From: Dugong dugon
Taxonomy: Eukaryota > Chordata > Mammalia > Sirenia > Dugongidae
Length of the DNA stretch: 64,000 nucleotides
Reading direction: 5' to 3'
Assembly: GCA_030035585.1 (NCBI GenBank)
Contig: CM057462.1
Coordinates: forward strand, 139,216,734 to 139,280,733
Shown: in pieces, positions 13,553 through 25,584 of the stretch
Layout: each line of letters begins with the position of its first letter
Numbering within the stretch: position 1 is the first letter of the stretch
Notes under the pieces: generated by a model
What the model saw: the letters and a program-made list of their open reading frames with translations, nothing else
What the model was told of the DNA's origin: nothing
Databases searched by the model: none
Position numbers and translations under genes: made by a program

Positions 13553-13748
13553 TGCAAAGTTTTTTTTTCTCTCTTGGCCACGTTGATTCCTTCCTTGTCG
13601 ATAGCCCAGGCATTCCTTGGCTCCCTGGCTCGTAGACAATCCTAACATGGTGTATCTTTCCTTGTGTGTGCGTGTGTATGTATGTGCGTGTGTCTGTGTC
13701 TATTCTGGTCTTTTTATAATTTAGTAGTGGTGAGATTTATGATTTTTT
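13553..13748 (-). mobile_element. Partial ERVL-type LTR (family C, copy 3)
   Basis: 'ttgattccttccttgtcgat', 'ccaggcattccttggctccc', the GT-rich run and 'ttataatttagtagtggtga' match the central part of the LTRs at 7216-7758 and 20312-20810. Both ends are missing. Confidence 0.65.
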
Positions 13749-14155
13749 TTTAACATATGCACCTAAAAGTAGAATTGTTTGGTTGCAAGAAATGTGACTG
13801 TTCAACCAATTTTGAAATTTGATGTGAAGTATCTTCACAACTTGTTCTTCTACTTTAGTAGTATCTTGACAATTCTTATCCTTGTTCCTCTTACACGCAA
13901 ATGTTAAAACCAATTTTTTGACATCACTATTATTCAACATAGTATTGGAAGTTCTAGCCACTGAAATAAGGCAAGAAAAAGAATAAAAGGCATATTGATT
14001 TGAAAGGAAGAAATTAAACTGTTTCTATTTGCAGATGGCATGATTGTTTACGTAGCAAATCTCAAGTATCCGAGGTCATCTAAACAAAAGCAAAAACAAA
14101 AATTGAATAACTAATAAGTTCATCCAGCAAGGTTGCAGGATGTAAGATAAAAAAA
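13749..14155 (+). mobile_element. L1 fragments (3'UTR-like then ORF2 RT region)
   Basis: From 13925 the text 'attattcaacatagtattgg', 'aagttctagccactgaaata' and 'atttgcagatggcatgattg' encodes the L1 ORF2 reverse transcriptase surroundings. It is degraded, with no open frame. The preceding part 'gcacctaaaagtagaattgt' looks like L1 3'UTR, so the pieces are rearranged. Confidence 0.6.
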
Positions 14156-14368
14156 AATTCGATCACAAATTTCCCAGCTTTTATCCTCTTCTTACAGTTT
14201 TATATACTTGCAGTTGAGAAAATATAGAATCAGGTCGAAAGTTATGCACTGCCCTGAACAGCATGCTTCTTTACAGCATCTAGCCCTTGCAGACATGGAG
14301 TATGCTTATCCTCTTTCTGAAGAGTGAAAGTAGGGAGGGAAGAATGATAAAGCCCTCCTTTGCTCTTT

Positions 14369-14372
14369 GGTC
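14369..14372. repeat. 4-bp target duplication of the solo LTR (left)
   Basis: GGTC immediately before the TGTG start. The matching copy is at 14920-14923 directly after the terminal CA. Confidence 0.6.
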
Positions 14373-14919
14373 TGTGTTAGCGGACCCCAAAACCTGAGAC
14401 ACCTGGCAGAACCAGAAATAACTGACTCAGACCTAAACCAGACTGCATTTTGATTCACTCACTAAGACCTTAACTCCACTTCTGCTTATCGCATAACTCT
14501 TTGTAAATCTGTGACTTAGGTTTGAAGCATAGCTTGTTATTTTAAGATACGAGGAAGGGGCCAGATACACGGTTGTTATGGAAAGTCTAACACAAATCTT
14601 CTTGGAAGGAATGATTTGTTCAGAGTGTTTCAGGATGTTAACAAGTAGAATTGCTAATGTGAAGAAAGATTATTAAGAAAGACTACGGTTTAACAATTCC
14701 CTTGTAACCTTTTGTCATGGATCCGCCTCTTGCCTGTGAGCATGTATTTCTTGTTTACTCCACCTTCTAAAAACATCACTCCTCTCCTGTACTTTGAAAC
14801 ACTATTGTCTTCTGCCTGAATGTTATTGTGTCTCCTGATTTGAGAATCTCTCTATTGCTCAATAAAATTCTTTGCTTTCACTTTTAACAGAGTGTTAGTG
14901 TAGTGATCCTCCATTGACA
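14373..14919 (+). mobile_element. Solo LTR of a class I (gammaretrovirus-like) ERV
   Basis: A 547-bp unit begins TGTG and ends TTGACA. The direct repeat GGTC sits on both sides (14369-14372 and 14920-14923). A 4-bp duplication is typical of class I ERVs. Near the 3' end 'ttgctcaataaaattctttg' supplies an AATAAA polyadenylation signal followed by a T-rich stretch, the usual U3-R-U5 layout. No internal retroviral sequence is present, so it probably arose by LTR-LTR recombination. I cannot name the family. Confidence 0.7.
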
Positions 14920-15034
14920 GGTCCTTGTTATCAACGGAATTTCTATTGGCTGGAAAGTCTTTTTACAAGCTAGAAATAAATCCTCTGAGTTGCATCTGGA
15001 GGAAGATAGTTCAGCTTCAAAGAGTCTTGGTTAC

Positions 15035-15434
15035 TGCCTTAATTGTCTAGTGCTGCTATAACAGAAATACCACAAGTGAGTGACTTTAACAAACAGAAAT
15101 TTATTCCCTTACAGTTTAGGAGGCTAGAAGTCCAAATTCAAGGCACCATCTCTAGGAAAAGTCTTTCTCTTTCTGTTGGCTCTTTGTCTTTGAACTTGTT
15201 TCCTTGGAGATCTCCATGTGGCTTAGTATCTATCTTCCCCCATCTCTACTTGTCTCACTTGCTTGTACAATCTCTTTTATGTCTCAAAAGAAATTGATTT
15301 AAGACAGACTTTATACTAATCCTGTCTCATTAACATAACAAAGACAACCCATTCCCAAATGGGATTATAAACACAGGCATAGAGGTTAGGATTTGCAACA
15401 CATATTTTTGGGGGACACGATTCACTTCATGACA
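15035..15434 (-). mobile_element. MaLR/ERVL-type LTR, antisense (family E)
   Basis: It starts 'tgccttaattgtctagtgct' followed by 'ataccacaagtgagtgactt' and ends 'cacttcatgaca'. It shares its layout with the LTRs at 26131-26610 and 40006-40515. The open frame at 15043-15297 is internal to it and not a gene. Confidence 0.7.
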
Positions 15435-17085
15435 GCTGGCAATCTTGACAAATGAGTGATATTTGATTAACTTGGTTGAGGGAAATTATGTGGGGCTTTT
15501 TACAGATATCCCAGGCCTTTCCCTAAAGTTTTGCTATTAACTTTGTCATGTAAAGTTTATTTTTATATAGAAAAGAACACATGGCCAAGTAAACTATTGT
15601 TAAAAATCTCATCATCCTAATTCAAAAAGACTTTTAAATTCAGAAAGTGGCATATTTTGGAGAAAAGCTATAATTTGCTTTCTTGTCAGCATATAAACAC
15701 CTCTCCTTGTAAACTCAAGTATTGTTGTAACATACCTTTGATGAATAATGTATGTCCCACAGTCAATACTACCTTGTTCAGAAGGAGGACTCAAGCACTA
15801 AGAGTGCCATTTGCTTTAGGATAGAGTCTTATACAAATTGTCCGATATTTGACCAATTGATCTCTTGGACCCGAGGGACAGGAAATCCATGTGCTTCCTG
15901 ATAGTCATTAGGCTTGTGGAAACGGCTAGATTCTGAGAGACAGTGTTCTGTCCCTAATGTATACCTTTGAGATGGACAGTTTCTATGCTCACATATTATG
16001 TGTGTCTGTATAAGGGGCAAGGAGAAGATGGGTTTCTTGAAGACTATTAAGCAAGTGGTAGTATAAAGTTGCACTTTTCAAATTGCAAGATATAATCCAT
16101 TAGTAGACTCATTAATAAATGAAATAGCAAAATAGACACTAAATCAGAGTGTAGTACACGTAGGAAAGGTCAGTAAATTGTTATAGGAAACTTTTGTTTT
16201 AGCGTGTATTCACGGGGTTGCACCATGATTTATTTATTTTTCTTCTTGTAGGTTGCAGTCAAACATGTTTGAAAGCCATTTACCTAGAGTAACCTAAGTT
16301 TCTTAAGCAACTAACTTCAAAGAGTTGTTATCAGATCATCTGTAAATGTGCCCACTATGAAAATAACATCTTAATACAAAAAAGCAAAAGCAACTCGGTA
16401 ATACCATTGATGCTTTATTTTCTTGTTTTTTAATAATAAAATCATGGTAGTTCATAATAAAATTTGAAAAATGAAGACCTTCAAAGTCTTAAAAAAAAAA
16501 AAGACCCAAAATACCAATGTGAAATATATTTTGCTGAGAAAAAAATGATGGCCTATTTTAGAGGATTTTGAGATCCCTGGATTCAAAGGATACTGAATAT
16601 GTCATATTTTCTTAGAGTTCTACCTGGCCTCTGATCCCTCCCTGAGGGAAGCTGCAGCAAGTTCAGCAGGGACACTGGCCAGGAGACATCATGTCAAAGT
16701 TAGATCCCAGACGTTAGAACTTGATCAGGAGGATTACCCAGAGAGGTCAAAGACAGAAAAATTCAGAAGGTTTTGTAGGCCAGATAAACTAAATTCTTTC
16801 TTTAAAAAGAAAGGTCAGTGAAAATATAAGAACAGAGCAGAAGAAAGGGTGGAACAAGGTGAGAAGGTATGAACCCAGGGTCAAGTCTAGAGTCTAGAAA
16901 GTCAACATGGGCCCAGCAAACTGGATCAAGCAGAAGGAGCTACACTGACTCAGGGCAAGAGAGCAGCAGCAGGAGGAGAGCAGCCACTACAGAAGACTGT
17001 AGGACTTTGCAAACCCATCTCCTACTTTTAAAAGAAGCACATAACAGTGTGTAAAAGCATAGTCGAAGAAACCAGACAGCATGGC
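15435..17085. other. Non-coding, nothing recognised
   Basis: AT-rich sequence with an A-run (16491-16503). The short frames at 15612-16074 and 16869-17131 have no recognisable motif. Confidence 0.4.
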
Positions 17086-17087
17086 TT

Positions 17088-17345
17088 TGAATATAAACTC
17101 TTCCACTTACTAGCTGTGCAAACTGGGGCAAATTTATTAATCTCCATTCTTGGTTTCTTCAATGTAAAATAAAGATAATAATGGCATCTACCTTATAGGA
17201 TTGTTATAGGACTTAAGTTAATATTCTGAAGTGCTTAGAGCAGCAGCTGCCTCACACTAATCAAAAAAACCAAAAACTCATTGCCGTCGAGTTGATTCCA
17301 ACTCATAGCCTCATGCTAAGCACTGTGTAAAGGTTTGCTAAATAA
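17088..17345 (+). mobile_element. MIR SINE, split by an AfroSINE fragment
   Basis: 'cttccacttactagctgtgc', 'caaatttattaatctccatt' and 'ggattgttataggacttaag' follow the MIR consensus order. The MIR 3' end resumes after a short antisense AfroSINE piece (17262-17308) as 'tgctaagcactgtgtaaagg'. Confidence 0.75.
17262..17308 (-). mobile_element. Short AfroSINE tail fragment inside MIR
   Basis: 'aaaccaaaaactcattgccg' then 'tcgagttgattccaactcat' is the reversed 3' tail of AfroSINE. The flanking MIR text 'cctcacactaa' and 'cctcatgctaa' suggests a target duplication with mismatches. Confidence 0.75.
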
Positions 17346-17526
17346 ATAACAATTGTCACCATGGCTTTTCACATGTAGCAGGATGATATTTTTGACACAT
17401 TATGATTTTTTTCCATCTATTTGCCTGCTTTTCCTTTTTTTATTCAAGCAGGAAGTCAGGTTCAGGGGGTTCTGGATTCAAAAAGGTTTTGGGCCTGTAG
17501 ACTGCAGATGTTGCATTAAAATTCAC

Positions 17527-17550
17527 TTTTTTTTTTTTTTTTTTTTTTTG
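17527..17550. repeat. Poly-T run
   Basis: About 24 consecutive T. No SINE body is recognised next to it. Confidence 0.8.
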
Positions 17551-18045
17551 AGTCACTTATTCTAAACACTTCTCAGGGCAACAAGGGAAGGAGAATGTTG
17601 CTCCATCTGTGGGGAAGAGAAACTTGTGGTTTGAGAGTAGAGATCCTCATCCTGTGCTGTGACTCCCCTCCTGAGGAGAGAGAAGGGCTGAGTGGAGACT
17701 GATAAGCCTTAACCAGAGGGGCCTCCTCAGGGCCTTAACACTTTTGTAAGATGCTTGACCTTTGCACAACCCAGAGGATGAAACAGGGTGAGGAGCTGAA
17801 GGATGGGGATTTTCAAGAATGACTAAGACTGAGTTTCCTGCCAGTCTGGTGGGATGGCAGCACAGAATCTGATTTTTTTTTCTTTTTCTTGGTGTAAAAA
17901 ACAGCTTAGGGGTGGTTTCTGGCCTCCTGTAACTTCACAAGGGAGAAAGAGCATCAAGATCAACAGCCCAAGGCTGATTCCTATGAGGCAGAGATCAGAC
18001 ATTCTGACACCAACCATCCCTCCCACAGAACCTTCTACTTCTCTG

Positions 18046-18641
18046 CTGGGTTCGATAATTCATTACAATGGCCACACAGAACTCATAGATAATACTCACG
18101 ATTATGGGGTTTATTTGGGAAGTAACAGATCACAATTCAGGCTGAGAAATACTCAGGATACAGTTCTTTCATCAGGACAGCCTCTACTCAGCCATGCTGC
18201 AAGCAAGTCTCTTTCTGACCCCTTGGCCTCTGCCCTGCTCAGGCAAATGTTACAAAGCTCTTTTAGATCTGCCAATAAGTTGCAGAGGCACACCACTCCA
18301 CCAGTAAGCCTTGGTCCAAAGGCACTCAGCTTTCTCTCTCTACGCTGTCTCCTGCCGGTCTCTCCTGTCACGGTTTCTCTGCCTCCACTTCTGGCTGTCT
18401 TCAGTGCTATAGCTCTCTGTCTCCTGGGTTCAAAAGCTTCTCAGAGCAGGGATCCTGGGTCCAAAGGATGCGCTGTTCACTCCTGACTGTTCCTCCTTGG
18501 TGGTGGTGGGATCCTGTCTTTGCTCTGGAACTGGCTCTATTTTAAGGCAAAACTGACCAATCCCTTTGGTGGGCCACAATTACCCTATTTGCACAGTCCC
18601 TACCCATGGTGAGAAAGGCCACACAAAAGCAAACCATCACA
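18046..18641 (-). mobile_element. Antisense LTR of uncertain class
   Basis: The right end reads 'gcaaaccatcaca', i.e. TGTGATGGTTTGC on the minus strand, a typical TG start. Near 18105-18116 'ggggtttatttggg' gives an AATAAA signal on the minus strand. The left boundary near 18046 ('tgggttcgataattcattac') is a guess. A 210-codon forward open frame (17854-18486) runs antisense through it and has no known domain. Confidence 0.5.
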
Positions 18642-19815
18642 CCGCGTTTAGTTCAAGAATTTTTTTTTTTAATGGCATTTTTGCACACCCAAGTTGGTAA
18701 ACTGAGAATCAGACATGACATAGTCATAATTTTCTCGTAATTTCCTTTCTTCGTCTGCTATTAAAGTTGTTATTTTGACTATCTTGCACTTGGGGAAAAA
18801 TGCCAGGAATGAGAAAAGAAATCCATTGAATTTTTTGTTTTTTTAAGTTTCAACACTCTCCTATCCCAAATAGGAACACAGAAACCTGTTTTCAGCTCAG
18901 CTATCACCACTGACCTGACAAAACCACTAGGACCTGGTTTCTGGGATTTGGAGGGGAAAAGAACCTCTCCCACATCGGAGCTTGCGCCTCAGTTATCACC
19001 AGAAAAATCTGTACACCAACTTGTCAAGCCAGAATTGTTTTTCTGAATTCAGACAGCTGCCATAATAACGAACACAGGCTTTCCTGAGAAGGCAACAAAC
19101 ATGACGTAAAATGAAAGGCAACTGTCCCAAGAACACAAAGGAGAGCCTGCTAGCATTCATGATCAAATTATGACGGTCCGAGCATAATGTGTTTTGGGGC
19201 TCGGTTAGGAGGTGTCCTACACATATCCGTAATCAGCCTGGGCACTCCTCAGGAATGATTTATGCTGCTTTGGGCTGCATCATCACCTTGCCTGTCGTGT
19301 TCTTGCTTCTTCCACAACCTCAATGCTGGTCGTCTTAAGTATTTGCTGACCTGGCTCTTAGTTGATCCTGAATTCTGCAGCTGCTAGCTTTGACAGCTGA
19401 ACAGCGCTGCTCTGCTGTCAGCTCTCCTGACCGCTGAGGGTCAGATCCCTGCTGCTTCACCTTACACATTAGTGCCACTAATGTGTATAGTCTCTGCCTT
19501 ATACTCAGGTTGGAGGTAGGGGATATCCCTAGTATTGTGTGGGTTCTGAATTACAGAGATTAGTGATGCAGACTTCTCCTTTTACTCCATGCGAGCAGCT
19601 GAGTTGTGTTAGTCTCAGATAATGACTACTATCTGTACCCCAAATTACTGTTTCCTTCTAATCTTTATGCCCTTTTCCTGTCCCTGGCCTGCTGGGCCAG
19701 ACACTTCTCTCTTCGAGTGCTCTCTTCAAGCGATGCACACGGTGCCACTGTAGCCTATGCAACTGGCAGAATGTTCCCCAGCTCCTCACACATTTCTACA
19801 TAGATCTGAGCCTTT
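18642..19815. other. Non-coding stretch, possibly part of an old DNA transposon
   Basis: No gene is recognised. GC content is locally higher near 19250-19450. It lies upstream (+ strand) of the Tigger-like fragment and may be a decayed continuation of it, but I cannot align it by eye. Confidence 0.35.
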
Positions 19816-19819
19816 ATTG

Positions 19820-20190
19820 CGGATGCATTCAGCACTCATTTTCACATTATGCAGCAAAAAAATGTTTGAAGTGCTTGAACCACCCAGAGTTAGCACTAAA
19901 CTCGATATCATAGACTGGTCCTGCTTTTTCTTTAAGCATTTTCAACAATCCTTGTGTCTTAGCAGCAATTCTCAATGTACTGAGAGGGATTTGCTTTTGG
20001 GTTTGGTCTTTAATCCACGTCATTAGTAATTTCTCCATATGTGATATAGGTCCTTCTTACATTTTCATTAGCCTTGTAGCTTTCGGTGGACCAATTCTTT
20101 AACAGCTTGGAGAATTTTTTCTTTGTATTTGAGCATTACCATGATTGTCGAGTGTGACATGCCTAAATTCTCTATGTCCTGTTCTCAGAT
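19820..20190 (-). pseudogene. Tigger (pogo/Tc1-mariner) transposase remnant, CENP-B-like HTH part
   Basis: The reverse-strand frame at 19847-20038 reads MEKLLMTWIKDQTQKQIPLS and later KEKAGPVYDIEF and SGWFKHFK. These are hallmark stretches of the second helix-turn-helix (CENP-B type) domain of Tigger transposases. The catalytic DDE part that should follow is absent, and the frame closes at 20036 upstream, so this is a truncated, inactive remnant of a mammalian-wide DNA transposon. The sequence at 20060-20190 ('gaccaattctttaacagctt') fits the first HTH region read in a broken frame. Identification rests on protein motif recognition, and element ends were not found. Confidence 0.7.
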
Positions 20191-20311
20191 CAGGATTTCT
20201 GGACTCTGTTATAACCTTATGAAACCAAGATGTATCTGCAGTCAGACGTTGCCTGAATGGACATTATGCAGCACAAAACCGCATCTGTATTTCGAGCCCA
20301 GGAATGATGAT

Positions 20312-20810
20312 TGTCTTACTTGGTGCTGCAGTAATAAAAATACCATAAGTGAATGGCTTTAAAGAAAAGAAATTTATTTTCTCACAGTTCTGGGGACTGA
20401 AAATCCAAATCCGGGTCTCAGTGTCTCAATTTCAATGCCTTGTCCTGGCATTCCTTGATTCTTTGGTGTTCCTTGACTTGTAGACAATCCTCATATGGTG
20501 TCAGTCTTCACCTGTGTATGTAAGTGTCTCTGTACCTACTCTGGTATTTTTATAAATCAGAAGTGATTACTTTTAAGATCCACCTTATACTGCCATGACC
20601 TCAGCTATTTGACTGATTACATTATATTAGAATGCATTATGGAAAGTGATTATGTTACATCGCAGTGTATTACAGAAGGTAATCTGCTCTACCTAAGGCC
20701 AACCGATTTCATCACATGTAACTACTACATGACAGCAATTAGACTAGTGTTAGGTCAAATTACTGGAAACCATAGCCTAGCCAAGTTGACACATAAAATT
20801 AACCATCACA
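20312..20810 (-). mobile_element. ERVL-type LTR, antisense (family C, copy 2)
   Basis: A 499-bp unit starts 'tgtcttacttggtgctgcag' and ends 'aaaattaaccatcaca', so it has TG...CA ends on both readings. It shares 'tgtagacaatcctcatatgg', 'ttataaatcagaagtgatta' and 'aaggtaatctgctctaccta' with 7216-7758. No clear target duplication. Confidence 0.7.
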
Positions 20811-20819
20811 ACGGTAATA

Positions 20820-21065
20820 ATAATAGCCAACATTTCTTGAGCTCTTACCGTGTGCCAGGCATTGTGCTAGTTTCATATATGTACTATTTTATTTAATCCT
20901 CACAATTACCCCCATGAAGTAGTTGTTATTATATCCATAGTGACTACAGATAAGGATTCTGAGGCACAAAGAGGCTGAGTAACATGCCTAAGGTTCTGTG
21001 GTTAGTAAACAGCTGGAAATTGATTCAATTTTAGGAAATCTGATTCCAGAATCTACTTCTGTATC
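20820..21065 (-). mobile_element. MIR SINE
   Basis: 'catttcttgagctcttaccg', 'tgccaggcattgtgctagtt', 'gaggcacaaagaggctgagt' and 'taaacagctggaaattg' is an almost complete reversed MIR. Confidence 0.85.
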
Positions 21066-23245
21066 CATAGAGGATGCTGCATTTTGTGGCTGGCTCTGTG
21101 CTCTGATATGAAGATAGAAGCCATAGGTTGTGGTGGTCCCAAACCTTACTCTTACCTGCATGATGGAAAAACTGCGATAATTAAAACTTTGACAAATAAT
21201 ATTTAATTATCTCTTTGCCCTATTCTAAAGAATGGAGATGGAGAATTCCTGGATTATTGTGTTGATCCCTCCCTGAAACTGATCCTTTGAGGAATGACCA
21301 CTGTCTTCTTTTTTTCAATAATATTCAAGAAGCACTAAAGATAATTCCATAAGCACATTGGCAAAGATGGTAGTCTGTTTGTTTATTTGTCTTTTAATTT
21401 TTCTAAGGTGGATGGCAAATACAGCACTAACAATCTATTAAACAGACGACTGCATTATTGATGTAAAGTAGAATGCTATGCAATCTAAAGACTGTGTTAT
21501 TATTTATTAGATGGGCTAATGGAGATTTGAGGAGATTGCTTTTCTTTTATATTTATTCCCTTCTTTTCTTATATGTCCCCACCTTTATCGTTGAAGCCAA
21601 TAGTGGTTATGGAATTTTAAAGTTATTTCTAATGCAAATATTTTGCCTATATAAAAATGTACACTGTTACTATTTTTGTCAATCAGCAACATTAAGGGGC
21701 ATCCTGGGCAGAATACTAAGCACAGTAGCTGGTTACAAGGAAGGCTGATTCTCGAAGAACTTGCACTTGAGTGTGAACACTGGACGTGTATCACTTGAAA
21801 GCAGATGCTGGGGTCTTGTTGTTATTGATGACTGGTGAGATGGGAAGACTAGTCTGGAAATGTTCACTCTGGTTGTTTTTCCATGGGGCTAATAGCATTT
21901 TTTACTAATTAAGTTTTTAACTTTTATAAATACTGTCTATGCCTACTTTGGCAAAAGACTGGAATTCACCACTTTCCCCAGGTGACCCTTGGAATGATAG
22001 CTTGACTTCAGATACAAAAAGTCAATTCTTAACTGTCTTTAACTATTCATGATGATAACAAGGAAAACAAGAAAATAGGCCACTACTACTTGCTTTTGAT
22101 GTGCTGTCAAATTTAGTATGTCTCTCCCTTCACTACCTTAATTCATCCTATTATATCCCATACTCTTAAAATTTTACTTCAATTTCTTATTTTTTTGATA
22201 AGCATATTTTTTTTGAAACTTTTACTCTTTTGATAACGAATTACCGTTGTTCCAAATCTTCTGTTCTGTTTAGTTCCTTATGAGAATATTACAGAATAAA
22301 TTACAAAATAAATGCATCTCGGACACATGTTTTTCAGATGACACTTGCATATATAATATTTGGTTAATAGCTCTGAAAACAATGAGGTGCAAGTGTTGCC
22401 AGTGATGTATTACCAGGAACAGCTTCTGAGGTTGACAAGCATTTCAAACTGAAAGTAATGAAGATTTGAAGACTTTGCTCCATTTGTATGTAGTCGGGGC
22501 AAGACATTGCCTCCCAAATGTTATTTATTTGTTGATAGCGTTTTTGTGAGCAAATGTTTTTATGGAGCTGAACTTCAACGTGACCTTCTCTTTCCAACTG
22601 CTTGCAACATTTTGAAAAATATCTCTTTTGGAATGAAACTTTTTAAAGAACATATTTCTCATGTCTTAGTGAGTGTTATTCTTTTCAAAATTTCCATCTA
22701 GTAGGAATATTGTCATTTTTGCTTTATCTAGAGTGGATAGACCTAGGATAGGCTAAAAGTCTCCCAAAGAGCAGCACATTTCTCTGCCGGACCTGATTCC
22801 ATTTAAAAGAGAGTATCATCTCACCCCCAACCGACAGAATCAATGCTATCCCAATAATTGCAATATCAATGATACTGTGCCCTCTTCCTCACTATTTCTG
22901 GCCCAGCAGGAATTAGTCTTCAACAGTAATTTGGGAGATACATACAAGAGTTTATCTTCAGCTTCTTAAAGGTTTTATTTGTCATCTCATGACTTGTTAC
23001 ACAATTAGTTAAGCTCCATATGGTTGACTGAGTGACTTTACACTGACATATATTTTATTAAAAGAAACATGAGTATGCAGTATGGTGTAAAGTAGGAGCC
23101 AGAAAAAATAACCTGAATTCAAGTTATAGGAGCAGCTGTGATTCAAATATACAAAATAAAGAATAACGTTATAAGACTACAAGAGGTGTGAGGAATTAAC
23201 TCAGCAAACATTTATTTAGGACATTCTCTGTGTCAGAAACTATGC
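21066..23245. other. Non-coding, nothing recognised
   Basis: AT-rich. The frames at 21473-21794 and 22364-22701 lie on opposite strands over the same bases and carry no motif I know. Confidence 0.4.
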
Positions 23246-23246
23246 T

Positions 23247-23795
23247 GTTGTTGTTAGGTGCTTTCAAGTCAGTTCCGGCTCATAGTGACCCTACGTACAA
23301 TACAAAACACTGCCCAGTCCTGCGCCATCCTAAAAATCATTGCCATGGTTAAGCTCATTGTTGCAGCCACTGTGTCAATCCATCTTGTTGAGAGATTTCC
23401 TCTTTTTTGATGACCTTCTACTTTACCAAGTATGATGTTCTTCTCCAGGAACTGGTCCCTCCTGATCACATGTCCAAAGTGAGAGGAAGTCTCACCATCC
23501 TTGCTTCTAAGGAACATTCTGGCAGTACTTCTTCCAAGACAGATTTGTTCATTCTTTTGACAGTCCGTGATGTATTGAATATTCTTCACCAACACAGTAA
23601 TTCAAAGGCATCAATTCTTCTTTGGTCTTCCTTATTCATTGTACAGCTTTCACATGCATGTAAGGCAACTGAAAATACCATGGCTTGGGTCAGGCACATC
23701 TTAGTCCTCAAAGTGACATCTTTGCTTTTTAACACTTTAAAGAGGTATTTCGCAGCAGATTTGCCCAATGGTAGGTGAAAGCAAATGCTTAGATA
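23247..23795 (-). mobile_element. RTE-type LINE 3' fragment
   Basis: Reversed, it matches the 3' part of the RTE body at 59100-59790: 'gttgttgttaggtgctttca' mirrors 'ggcacctaacaacaacaac', and 'tggctgcatcagtgggctta' has its counterpart in 'agctcattgttgcagccact'. The reverse-strand frames at 23269-23595 and 23586-23801 are degraded C-terminal ORF pieces (for example KVLKSKDVTLRTKMCLTQAM). The strong 5' truncation is usual for LINE insertions. Confidence 0.85.
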
Positions 23796-23865
23796 TGGCA
23801 TAGTCTCTACCCTAGAAAAATTTAGTCTTGATTGTGGATGTAAAGAAATACATGTAGTACAAAAA

Positions 23866-24083
23866 AGAAAACAAAAAACCTAACTCATTACTGTCGAGTT
23901 GGTTCCAGCTCATGGCAACCCTATAGGAGAGAGTAGAGTTGCCCCATAAGGTTTCCAAGGCTGTGATCTTTACGGAAGCAGACTGCCATGTCTTTCTCCC
24001 ATGGAGTGGCTGGTGGGTTTGAATCACCAACCTTTCAGTTAGCAGCCAAGCTCTTAACCACTGTGCCACCAAATCTCCTTATA
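23866..24083 (-). mobile_element. AfroSINE, full-length form
   Basis: It contains 'cattactgtcgagttggttc', 'ccataaggtttccaaggctg', the middle segment 'gatctttacggaagcagact' and the head 'cttaaccactgtgccaccaa'. Flanked on the left by 'aaaaaagaaaacaaaaaacc', the reversed T-rich SINE end. Confidence 0.9.
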
Positions 24084-24280
24084 TGTACCATTTGATATGA
24101 TAAAATATCACAGTGTTAGATAATAGTAGACATGCAGTCAAAAAAATTTGGTGAATGCAAGAATGAAGTTTTGTGTATGGGTACAATGTATAAGTCAGGG
24201 AGGGTTGGTTCCAATACAAGAAGTAAATTCTCTTCTCACTTTCTATTATTTCCCTTAGGAATTAGTTTAAACTCATAGTA

Positions 24281-24420
24281 GAGCTAAGGCTGCTAACCAA
24301 AGGGTCGGCATTTCGAATCCACCAAGCTCTTTTGGAAACCATATGGGGCAATTCTACTCTATCCTATAAGGTCACTGTGAGTCAGAATTGACTTGACGGC
24401 AACGAGCTTGGTTTTTTTTC
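24281..24420 (+). mobile_element. AfroSINE, short form, 5' truncated
   Basis: 'gagctaaggctgctaaccaa', 'cgaatccaccaagctctttt', 'attctactctatcctataag' and 'gacttgacggcaacgagctt' followed by a T-run. Confidence 0.9.
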
Positions 24421-24469
24421 AATCTGTGAACTGATGGATCCAAAATATAGACGGTCAGCACAGACTTCC

Positions 24470-25130
24470 TTGAGTTCTAGATACAGAAAGCCAACTACCT
24501 ACTGGACATTTGCACTTGATGTTCTAGAGACTGACCAAACTCAGTATGTCCCAACCCGCTTTTCCTTCATTTCCATTTTTTATCTCAGTTAACACACTAT
24601 TATTCACTCAGTTCTCAAAGTCACCCTGCCACATCAAGTTAGTCTAGGCCCCTCATATCTACCTACTTAATTTTTAATGTCTATCCTTGCCTCTTCATTT
24701 GTATTGCTTTAAGTCAGGTCTTTGTCACTTATCTCTCAGTTTACTACCGTATCCTCTTAACAGTTTCCTTCATCTTAATAGTCTCCCTCATCTTAATTAT
24801 TTAGAGCTTTTCTCCTCTCTATTCCTCTTCCAGTTATCTACAGAGTTGTACAGAGTTTAAACTCCTTATCTAAGACATTAAACATGTCATATTATTTTAT
24901 AGTTATAGTGTTTGCCCATGCTGTTTCCTCTGCTTGAATTCCCTTCTTTAGCTTGGGCTTAATATTTGTTATAATTCAGTTCAAGTGTCAATGACTCAGT
25001 GAAGCCATCTGACAGTTCTACACTCAAAATATCCTCTGCTTACTTCTTGCCACCAGACAGTAAACCTCTTGTGAGTAGTCTAAGGAGAATTTTTGACACA
25101 TAATAGGCCTTATAGATTTTATTAAATTAA
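24470..25130 (+). mobile_element. L2 LINE 3' fragment
   Basis: 'catgctgtttcctctgcttg', 'gttcaagtgtcaatgactca' and 'gtgaagccatctgacagttc' form the familiar L2 ORF2 end and 3'UTR, followed by 'ttgacacataataggcctta'. Diverged, and no open frame remains. Confidence 0.7.
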
Positions 25131-25149
25131 TGAGTAGTAATAGTGCTGA

Positions 25150-25390
25150 ATAATAATGGTTCTTTCCATTTATTGAGCACTTAGTTTATGTCAGGCACTG
25201 CCTAAGCATTTTAAATATACTATCTTCTATCATCACAACCCCTCTGAAGTGGCTGTAATTGTTCTTATTATAGACAAGGAAATCGATACTCAAAGAGGTT
25301 AACTGAATTTTCATATGTCACACAGCCAGGTGATGGCAGAAATGGGATTAGAAACCTAATCTGTCTGACTGTAAACTTGCAAAAGCACTA
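25150..25390 (-). mobile_element. MIR SINE
   Basis: 'tccatttattgagcacttag', 'tgtcaggcactgcctaagca', 'actcaaagaggttaactgaa' and 'cacacagccaggtgatggca' is a clear reversed MIR. Confidence 0.85.
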
Positions 25391-25584
25391 CTTAGATTTT
25401 AACAATCTCGTGTACTGAAGACCAATATAAATAAAGTGAATCTATTAAGGATCATTACAGTTTAATTTCCCAGTATGAGCATATAATTATAAACACAAAT
25501 ATATAAAATATAGATATTATATATGATAAATATGTAAACATAATACATAAAATTATACAGAATTATATTTAATATAAAACACGT

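Noticed and set aside
17854..18486. Longest non-retroviral open frame, 210 codons, forward
   Set aside because: It runs antisense through an LTR-like element, has no recognisable domain, and its second half is low-complexity Ser/Leu/Pro. Probably chance.
23407..23778. 123-codon forward open frame
   Set aside because: It is antisense to the RTE LINE fragment on the minus strand.
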